From: Alphaproteobacteria bacterium
GTDB lineage: Bacteria > Pseudomonadota > Alphaproteobacteria > ATCC43930 > CGMCC-115725
Assembly: GCA_030039815.1 (NCBI GenBank)
Contig: JASHUW010000501.1
Location: 1 to 5,886, forward strand
Length of the DNA stretch: 5,886 nucleotides
Reading direction: 5' to 3'
Under the pieces are notes generated by a model. The model saw nothing but the letters and a program-made list of their open reading frames with translations, ran no database searches and was not told the origin of the DNA. Positions 1-4,643 of the stretch are shown piece after piece. Made by a program: the position numbers and the translations under genes. The first letter of the stretch is position 1. Each line of letters opens with the position of its first letter.

Positions 1-936
1 GTAATCCTGAAAAAAGGCCTGTGCATTATCAAGAAATGAGAATAAAGGGTGGCTTCGCGTGATCGGGACGGTCGATTCTTCCATGCCGCGCATCGCATAA
101 ATGATGGGCAACATTGCTATTTTTCCTTGCAAAATGGCAACGCTCATGAACATCAGCTCTTGAAACAGCGGAGTTAACGTGGTGACGTGCACCTGGACCG
201 CCTGTAATGCCGATAAAAGGACATCGCGCCGGATGACAGCCCATATAAAGGGCTGGTAACGACGCATGAGATTATAATGTCTTTCTAAGGGGTCTGTTTG
301 CGTAATACTTGGCACGTATGTGAAAACGCTGTGAATGTCGAAATCATTATCTTTTATTCCAAAGCGCAGAGTGTAGCCTTGGGCGACCACGTAGTCAGGG
401 TTGCCTACAAGGAAATCCAGGGCCTCGTCGATTGCATGCGGGAACGCAATATCGTCGTCGGGAGCAAGCGCAACGAAGGGCGTGTCGATGCGGGAAACCG
501 CGGCGAGCAGCTTGTCGCAAAACGGCAGGTCATGCGCCCAGTATTCAGCAATGCCGACGCAAGCGTCCTGCACCGCTTTGGCCTCAGCCGGCCTGCTTGA
601 ATCGGCAACCACGATCTGGTGTCGGACGCCACAATCGCGGAAGAAGCGCAATTGCGCCGCGCAATAGGCGGGGCGGTTAATGGTCGGGACCAGAATGGTC
701 AGATCGGTCTGCTGTGGAGAACGGGGCGAGAAGGCCCCTACCTTGCGCCGACTCTTAATTTCGCTTATCCGAGCGGCTCGACCCGATGACCGCGGGCCGC
801 GATAGGCCACGCCCGCATCAGCGCCGGAGGCCAGCCCCTCGGATTCGCCTCGCGGCCGCGCATCGGCGGCCTCGCGACCGCTGCGGCCGCGATCCAAGAA
901 AAGAGACCATCGATTGAGTCGCTTCAGTATCCGCAT
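1..936 (-). CDS. Glycosyltransferase, TIGR00180-like (partial, C-terminus off left edge)
   Basis: Read on the minus strand from an ATG at 936, an uninterrupted frame gives 312 residues and is still open at position 1, so the 3' end is missing. The catalytic domain begins near residue 77 with TDLTILVPTINRPAYC (77-92), the usual nucleotide-sugar-binding beta strand of GT-A enzymes. It continues with HQIVVADSS (106-114) and ALAPDDDIAFP (156-166), where D160-D162 form the metal-binding Asp cluster. This set (LTI-PT-NRP, IVVADSS, PDDD) is what I know from the TIGR00180 glycosyltransferase group, whose acceptors are mostly unknown. The enzyme is presumably cytoplasmic. The start is supported by GGAG (plus 942-945) five bases upstream. 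Residues 13-72 form an odd Arg/Gly/Ser/Ala-rich, probably disordered extension encoded by about 76% GC DNA, whereas 1-360 is about 46% GC. A later start (for example GTG at 810) is possible. The family call is firm; donor and acceptor are unknown. Confidence 0.85.
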   Translation of the reverse strand, partial: MRILKRLNRWSLFLDRGRSGREAADARPRGESEGLASGADAGVAYRGPRSSGRAARISEIKSRRKVGAFSPRSPQQTDLTILVPTINRPAYCAAQLRFFRDCGVRHQIVVADSSRPAEAKAVQDACVGIAEYWAHDLPFCDKLLAAVSRIDTPFVALAPDDDIAFPHAIDEALDFLVGNPDYVVAQGYTLRFGIKDNDFDIHSVFTYVPSITQTDPLERHYNLMRRYQPFIWAVIRRDVLLSALQAVQVHVTTLTPLFQELMFMSVAILQGKIAMLPIIYAMRGMEESTVPITRSHPLFSFLDNAQAFFQDY

Positions 937-941
937 ATATG
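914..941 (+). promoter_or_regulatory. Candidate promoter of gspJ-gspK
   Basis: TTGAGT (914-919) and TATATG (936-941) are separated by 16 bases and would start transcription near 948, 23 bases before the gspJ ATG at 971. Each box matches the sigma-70 consensus at 4 of 6 positions. The site lies in the first codons of the divergent glycosyltransferase. The same TTG at 914 could be mistaken for a gspJ start codon. Confidence 0.33.
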
Positions 942-965
942 CTCCGGACGATACTTTCGAGCACG

Positions 966-992
966 AAAATATGATGGAACGGCGGACGTCAA
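966..992 (-). promoter_or_regulatory. Candidate promoter of the glycosyltransferase
   Basis: On the minus strand TTGACG (plus 992-987) is followed after 15 bases by TATTTT (plus 971-966). This would start transcription near 959, about 22 bases before the ATG at 936, leaving room for the GGAG ribosome binding site. The -35 is good, but the spacer is short and the -10 is only fair. It lies inside the first codons of gspJ. Called from sequence only. Confidence 0.3.
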
Positions 993-1591
993 GCAGGGTC
1001 GATGTGAGCGGTTTTACGCTCATCGAGATGCTGGTAGTCCTCGTGATTGTCGCATTGGTTAGCGGAATCATGCTGACCGCCTACGAACACATCCTCGACA
1101 TCCGCGTCAGATTGGCTGCATTCCTTGACGGCACCGATGCCCCAACGCTTGTGGCCGATTGGTTTCGCAGTTCGATCGACGGCCTCCTACCGGATCAAAA
1201 GGACGGCGATGACGTCTTTGCTGGGACTGCGCAGAAATTTGTTGGGTTGTCGGTTGCGCCGATCGATGGAACCCAGGGGGTGCCGACCCGCATCGAGTGG
1301 GACCTCGTATTCGATCCTCGGTCGGGTCGCACGTCTTTGCGCTACCGTAGCGGCACCGAGGAGTCTTTGACAATTGCCTCTTGGCCTGGCAATAGGGGCG
1401 GCTTCCGCTATTGCGGAGACGACCTGACGTGCGGTGATAGCTGGCCGCCCTCGGATCGCACGGAGTCCCAGCTTCCGGCCCTCATTGTTCTCGAAGCGGT
1501 CCGTGGCAACGACGTCTGGCCGATCGCCGGGGCGCCTCAGGCCACCCGTGACCCACCGCCAAAAACCAACCCTTTCCAATCCTCTTCATGA
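971..1591 (+). CDS. gspJ: Type II secretion minor pseudopilin GspJ
   Basis: A 206-residue prepilin-like protein. A short basic leader (residues 1-14, ending SG) is followed by FTLIEMLVVLVIVALVSGIM (15-34). This is the class III signal cleaved between G14 and F15 by the prepilin peptidase GspO; E19 is the conserved Glu at mature position 5. The hydrophobic helix (about 15-36) anchors the protein before assembly. The C-terminal domain has the GspJ pattern: WPGNRGGFRY (138-147), then WPP (158-160), then LPALIVLE (168-175), with a probable C148-C154 disulfide. GspJ is known to join GspI and GspK in the pseudopilus tip complex in the periplasm. I chose ATG 971 rather than in-frame TTG 914: it gives a normal 14-residue leader and has GAG (959-961) nine bases upstream. 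ATG 974 is a near alternative. The stop overlaps gspK. GspH or a generic pseudopilin is less likely, given the following gspK. Confidence 0.8.
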   Translation: MMERRTSSRVDVSGFTLIEMLVVLVIVALVSGIMLTAYEHILDIRVRLAAFLDGTDAPTLVADWFRSSIDGLLPDQKDGDDVFAGTAQKFVGLSVAPIDGTQGVPTRIEWDLVFDPRSGRTSLRYRSGTEESLTIASWPGNRGGFRYCGDDLTCGDSWPPSDRTESQLPALIVLEAVRGNDVWPIAGAPQATRDPPPKTNPFQSSS

Positions 1592-2646
1592 TGATGCAAG
1601 GGCGCGACGCCGAAAACGGCTTCGTAATGGTGGCTGCGATCTGGTTCGTCGCACTGATGGCCCTCCTTGCCGTAATCATCGAGACGTGGATTTCGCGCAG
1701 TATCGAACACGCTGCCAATTTACAAGATCGGCTGAAGGAGCACATCGCCGTCGCAAATGCGGAGAACGAAGTTGCCTTCCGGATGCTGTCGGGATTCTTC
1801 AGCGTACGAGGGCTTGAACTGCCACAGGGGGCAGAATGGAATGCAGCGATTGCTCCGGATGCGGCGATCGGGGGACGCCAAATAGGAGCGGAGACGCCCT
1901 TCATCGCGCTTGACGGCCGTCCATATCGGCTGGGCTCGACGATCGTGCTGCTGCAAGACGATCGAGGTCTTTATAATCTCGGTTATCCCAATTCAGGTGT
2001 ATTGGGCAACCTATTAGGAAAGTACGGAGTTCCTTTCCCGGATCGTGGAAGATTAATTGATCGCCTTCTTGACTATACGCAAAAGTCTGATTTGCACCGG
2101 TTGAATGGTGCCAGCGCTGAGGATTATCAAAAAGCGGGTAAGCAAGTGCCCCGCGGCGAACCGTTATTGACACCTTGGGAGCCACTGCGGGTGCTATCCT
2201 GGGACGCCTATCCTGCCTTATGGCGCGGCCCGATAAAGTTGCCAGACATAGCGACGACGGGCAATCTTGTCCAAATCAATCCAAACACCGCCCCAGAATC
2301 GCTTCTCGCAAGCCTACCCGGCATGGACGACAAGGCGGCTGAGCGCGTCATTCGATATCGCCAGCGCTTCACGATCGGCAATCAGGCGGAACTCGATTTA
2401 GCGGCAGGAACGGCAGTTGGCGGCGATCCGATGGCGTTATCCTTCTTCCCGGCCGATAGTGTTGACCTCACGATTGCTGCGGCGGGCGATCCGCTTGCCT
2501 ATCGATTAAGAATTAGTTTGAGCCCCAACGGCACAGCGCCGTATCGCATTGCTTACTTAGTTGCCGTTGCTGGCTCGCAAGCTGCGGATTCGTCGCACGC
2601 GCCCGCAATACCAACGCCCGGCAAGGGCGCCGAAAATAAAGAATGA
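1588..2646 (+). CDS. gspK: Type II secretion pseudopilin GspK
   Basis: A 352-residue protein matching GspK, the largest minor pseudopilin, which caps the pseudopilus and starts its assembly with GspI and GspJ. The leader ends NG (10-11), and the mature protein would begin FVMVAAIWFVALMALLAVII (12-31). As usual for GspK, there is no Glu at mature position 5. LLQDDRGLYNL (121-131) is the family's Asp-rich strand near its calcium-binding part. LVQINPNTAPESLLASLPGM (227-246) is the diagnostic I-N-x-N-T-A helical motif of the T2SSK domain. The C-terminal tail (about 330-352) is Ala/Pro-rich and looks disordered. The start overlaps the gspJ stop as ATGA, with three tandem ATG codons (1588, 1591, 1594). 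No Shine-Dalgarno is seen in the pyrimidine-rich bases before them, so translational coupling to gspJ is likely. Length is close to the family's usual range. Confidence 0.9.
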   Translation: MMMQGRDAENGFVMVAAIWFVALMALLAVIIETWISRSIEHAANLQDRLKEHIAVANAENEVAFRMLSGFFSVRGLELPQGAEWNAAIAPDAAIGGRQIGAETPFIALDGRPYRLGSTIVLLQDDRGLYNLGYPNSGVLGNLLGKYGVPFPDRGRLIDRLLDYTQKSDLHRLNGASAEDYQKAGKQVPRGEPLLTPWEPLRVLSWDAYPALWRGPIKLPDIATTGNLVQINPNTAPESLLASLPGMDDKAAERVIRYRQRFTIGNQAELDLAAGTAVGGDPMALSFFPADSVDLTIAAAGDPLAYRLRISLSPNGTAPYRIAYLVAVAGSQAADSSHAPAIPTPGKGAENKE

Positions 2647-2684
2647 GACGTTGGATTGGTAACTTCATACGATGAGGCGTAATT

Positions 2685-2711
2685 TTGATTAAATAAAGAG
2701 GCTAGTATAAC
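2685..2711 (+). promoter_or_regulatory. Candidate promoter of the secreted protein gene
   Basis: TTGATT (2685-2690), then 15 bases, then TATAAC (2706-2711), lies in the most AT-rich part of the intergenic region. A start near 2718 would give a 5' leader of about 300 bases. Other -10-like words occur downstream (GATAAT 2787-2792, TACAAT 2856-2861), but without a good -35 at proper spacing. A low-confidence choice. Confidence 0.25.
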
Positions 2712-2722
2712 CGCCTTTATTT
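2691..2722 (+). repeat. AT-rich imperfect inverted repeat, possible weak terminator or operator
   Basis: AAATAAAGAGGC (2691-2702) pairs with GCCTTTATTT (2713-2722), giving about 10 base pairs with a two-base bulge and a 10-base loop. An A-rich left arm and T-rich right arm could act as a weak terminator for gspJK in either direction. Because it overlaps the candidate promoter at 2685-2711, it could equally be a regulator site. It starts 44 bases after the gspK stop codon. Confidence 0.35.
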
Positions 2723-2798
2723 GGATGAAAATAGGAATTTAAGTAGCGCCTGGTAGAAGGGCGCAAATGGACGTGCCATCTTGTGCGATAATGGTCAT

Positions 2799-2812
2799 GT
2801 AACTTTTGTTAC
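2799..2812 (+). promoter_or_regulatory. Perfect short inverted repeat GTAAC-N4-GTTAC, possible operator
   Basis: GTAAC (2799-2803) and GTTAC (2808-2812) are separated by TTTT. A second small palindrome, CCCTT-AA-AAGGG (2812-2823), follows directly. The size and symmetry fit a dimeric regulator site, but five-base arms also occur by chance. Confidence 0.2.
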
Positions 2813-2937
2813 CCTTAAAAGGGGAGTTGCCTTTCGGTTCAATTCCCGATAACCATACAATCACCGACGGTTGGCCTTGCGGCCTCGACCCATGGACGGC
2901 GAACCCAATGGTCCTGCCTTTGAGCACGAAAGCGCAC

Positions 2938-2978
2938 CAGGGAGATCGAGTGCCCCGGGAGGACCTCGATTTTCCCTG
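2938..2978 (+). other. Stem-loop in the leader of the secreted protein gene
   Basis: CAGGGA (2938-2943) pairs with TCCCTG (2973-2978), and ATCGAG (2945-2950) pairs with CTCGAT (2965-2970). The two helices are joined by a G-U wobble and one bulged base. The loop (2951-2964) contains CCCCGGG. The result is a stem of about 13 pairs, 27 bases before the Shine-Dalgarno sequence, leaving it exposed. It may stabilise the mRNA or regulate its translation. It does not match any riboswitch class I recognise. Confidence 0.5.
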
Positions 2979-3005
2979 CCTATGCCATGGATAGTACTGA
3001 AGTTC

Positions 3006-3014
3006 GGGAGGAGG
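3006..3014 (+). promoter_or_regulatory. Strong ribosome binding site fixing the start at 3024
   Basis: GGGAGGAGG, nine bases before ATG 3024, is the best Shine-Dalgarno match in the window. It decides against the upstream in-frame ATG at 2871, whose extra 51 residues are Pro/Arg/Gly-rich and would push the signal peptide inside the protein. Confidence 0.85.
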
Positions 3015-3023
3015 CAAATCCTG

Positions 3024-4559
3024 ATGCCAAATAATCGAAACATGCGGCACCTTGGGTCCGCTATCCTTGCGCTTGGCGTGTTGGCGCTTTCGGGACAAGC
3101 ATGGGCCGCGATCTCGAACACGACCGCTAACGGTGGATCCATTGGTGCGAGTCCGCCGACCTATGCAACTCAAGCGGTCATAGGGGCAAGCGGTGCGATA
3201 ACGGTCAATGCGGGCATATCCTACACATCGCCCACGCCCACCGCCACGGGCAGCTATACGCTGACCTTCACATTGCCGACCGGCGTGACACTCAACGGCA
3301 GCGCATCGGCGTCGACCGTAGTGAACACTGATTGCACGGTATCGCTGGCAAGCGGCGGGACCGCCAATAGCAATTTCGCGGCATTTACGGTCACTCAGCT
3401 CGACACGACGGCCTGCGTCGTCTCTCTGGCTCAATTCGGGGTCGCCGGCGCAACTGCGCTGGAGAACACAACGACGATAAATAGTTCGCTGAATTCAGCC
3501 GGTTTCAACGTCACGTCGCAGGTCACCGGATCGAGCGTACCCGGCGTCGCCAACGAAGCCACGGCAACCGCGATCGGGGCGGCCGCGAGCGCAACCGCCC
3601 TGAGTTTTGCCTCGGCAAACGGACAGCAAAATGGATCGCCTGCCATCGACTTGAACTCCCCGTCGCTGGGGACTCAATGGATAACCGGCGGCACCGATCA
3701 GGCCTTCCTTGATATCGGAGCCTTGTCCTACGGGGTCAGTTCGACCACCCAAAATGCGATAGCCTCGGGGGCCTTCACATTCCCCGGCACGTCTGCCACG
3801 ATTACCCTCACCGGTGGTACTTTTGTCGGGATTTCGGCCGTCTATCTCGATGGCAACGCAACGTCCGGCGGCACCCGCTGCAAGTCCACCGCGTCCGCCG
3901 AGGCGGCGGTATCTGGCAGCATTGCCGGCACGATCTCGGGGAATAGCGTGACCTTTACCGGGGTCGGTGCGAATCTCGGATCAGGTGCCAATCCCTTCGT
4001 CCCAGCCAACGTGGGAAACACGGCCACCGAAGAAGTTTGCCTGTATGCATCCTCCCAGATCATCAGCGCGAACGCATCTCCCTTCAGCTCGAACATGACG
4101 ATCGCGCCCACGACCGCTCAGGCCGACAGTAGTTCGCCAAGCAAGTTGGAAGGCTACGTCTATAACGGTCTGATCCAGCAAATCCTCTACTCTACGAACT
4201 ACGCGCCCTACCCAGCTTATATTCGCATCGTTAACAACTCCGGGGTGACGGTGCCGGTTCTTGCCGTCGTGCAAGGAGATGGCGGCTCAATAGGGTCGAC
4301 GACGGTCGAGGCAGGGTTGGCGCCGAATTCGAATGATCTGGTGCCCGTTCAGACAATCATCACCAATTCGGGTGCGACCGCGACCAATTTCCGGACGGCC
4401 ATCACCCTTCTTGCGCCTTCGTCCGGCCTTTCATCATGCGTCAATGGCGCCGTCAGCGGTGTGCCGGGAGGCAGCAACGCCTGTGCGGTCAGCATCTCCG
4501 AACTGCAACTCAGCCCCAGCGGAACGCTCACCCAACTCGGCTCGGGCTCGTCACCGTAA
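3024..4559 (+). CDS. Sec-secreted beta-rich surface protein, candidate T2SS cargo
   Basis: A 511-residue protein of a family I cannot name. Residues 1-28 are a classical Sec signal peptide: Arg at 5 and 8, hydrophobic core 10-22, and cleavage after AWA at 28. The mature chain is dominated by Ser, Thr, Ala, Gly, Asn and Val in alternating beta-strand patterns. It has one Trp (W219), two Lys, three Arg, no His and about 17 acidic residues, so it is strongly acidic. Six Cys (104, 131, 286, 339, 472, 487) suggest three disulfides formed in the periplasm. The best-ordered part is about 378-445, including YNGLIQQILYSTNYAPYPAY (380-399) and then IRIVNNSG, resembling beta-sandwich domains of exported surface proteins. 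No catalytic motif, LPXTG-type or PEP-CTERM sorting signal, autotransporter barrel or RTX repeat is visible. Its place between gspK and gspF suggests T2SS cargo such as an S-layer, fibre or adhesin; this is inference. The gene ends at a strong terminator. Confidence 0.85.
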   Translation: MPNNRNMRHLGSAILALGVLALSGQAWAAISNTTANGGSIGASPPTYATQAVIGASGAITVNAGISYTSPTPTATGSYTLTFTLPTGVTLNGSASASTVVNTDCTVSLASGGTANSNFAAFTVTQLDTTACVVSLAQFGVAGATALENTTTINSSLNSAGFNVTSQVTGSSVPGVANEATATAIGAAASATALSFASANGQQNGSPAIDLNSPSLGTQWITGGTDQAFLDIGALSYGVSSTTQNAIASGAFTFPGTSATITLTGGTFVGISAVYLDGNATSGGTRCKSTASAEAAVSGSIAGTISGNSVTFTGVGANLGSGANPFVPANVGNTATEEVCLYASSQIISANASPFSSNMTIAPTTAQADSSSPSKLEGYVYNGLIQQILYSTNYAPYPAYIRIVNNSGVTVPVLAVVQGDGGSIGSTTVEAGLAPNSNDLVPVQTIITNSGATATNFRTAITLLAPSSGLSSCVNGAVSGVPGGSNACAVSISELQLSPSGTLTQLGSGSSP

Positions 4560-4623
4560 CCGGCCGGCCGACCACACCTCAGCAAAGGGGGCTTCGGCCC
4601 CCTTTTTTGACCGGCCGGCGACC
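4559..4623 (+). repeat. Near-identical GC-rich direct repeats flanking the terminator
   Basis: ACCGGCCGGCCGACC (4559-4573) recurs as ACCGGCCGGCGACC (4610-4623), one C shorter. The copies bracket the terminator hairpin exactly, one beginning in the stop codon of the secreted protein gene and the other ending 20 bases before the gspF ATG. Each contains the self-complementary CCGGCCGG, so the copies can also pair with each other and extend the terminator stem. Confidence 0.7.
4584..4608 (+). terminator. Intrinsic terminator after the secreted protein gene
   Basis: AAAGGGGGC (4584-4592), a TTCG tetraloop (4593-4596) and GCCCCCTTT (4597-4605) make a perfect nine-pair stem running into six T (4603-4608). 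This is a textbook rho-independent terminator 24 bases after the stop codon. It should separate the highly expressible cargo gene from gspF, which then needs its own promoter or read-through. Confidence 0.95.
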
Positions 4624-4635
4624 GCGGCGTATCTT
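4607..4635 (+). promoter_or_regulatory. Candidate promoter of gspF overlapping the terminator tail
   Basis: TTGACC (4607-4612) and TATCTT (4630-4635) are exactly 17 bases apart, the ideal sigma-70 spacing, with matches of 5 of 6 and 4 of 6. The first two bases of the -35 box are the last T residues of the terminator. Predicted initiation is near 4642, about two bases before the gspF ATG at 4644, so the transcript would be leaderless or nearly so. This agrees with the lack of any Shine-Dalgarno sequence before gspF. Confidence 0.5.
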
Positions 4636-4643
4636 GCCGGCCA

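Larger units (their letters stand above)
2647..3023 (+). other. Long intergenic region and 5' leader of the secreted protein gene
   Basis: I see no convincing gene in these 377 bases. The first part (2641-2760) is about 38% GC, well below the flanking genes, and probably holds the end of the gspJK transcript and the promoter of the next gene. The second part (from about 2820) is GC-rich and carries several inverted repeats, annotated separately. A minus-strand reading ending at 2739 has a protein-like tail but no credible start; see findings. Short plus-strand readings here (for example 2806-2994 from TTG) lack a ribosome binding site. Confidence 0.6.

Noticed and set aside
298..680. Three overlapping plus-strand open frames and a minus-strand frame at 405-632
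   Set aside because: They are antisense or out-of-frame shadows of the glycosyltransferase, whose frame carries the conserved family motifs.
851..891. Two GCGGCCGC palindromes within 40 bases
   Set aside because: Expected by chance in a stretch of about 76% GC coding for Arg, Gly and Ala; no spacing or symmetry suggests a binding site.
1187..1904. Minus-strand frames opposite gspJ and gspK (1187-1579, 1482-1904) and plus frame 1434-1817
   Set aside because: They overlap genes with clear pseudopilin signatures and have no start signals or domains of their own.
2820..2970. A c-di-GMP (GEMM) riboswitch suggested by GGACGGCGAACCC near 2892
   Set aside because: The required conserved core (the CGCAAAGCC-type strand, tetraloop and receptor) is not present in the correct order.
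2806..2994. A 62-residue plus-strand frame as a leader peptide
   Set aside because: It starts at TTG without a Shine-Dalgarno sequence and shows no recognisable motif or signal.
2871..3023. Longer start for the secreted protein at ATG 2871
   Set aside because: It would bury the Sec signal peptide behind 51 Pro/Arg/Gly-rich residues, lacks a ribosome binding site and runs through the leader hairpin; ATG 3024 has GGGAGGAGG at good spacing.
2739..3434. A 231-residue minus-strand frame as a gene
   Set aside because: Most of it is antisense to the secreted protein and has Arg/Gly-rich shadow composition; only its last 44 residues are protein-like and are discussed as a possible remnant.
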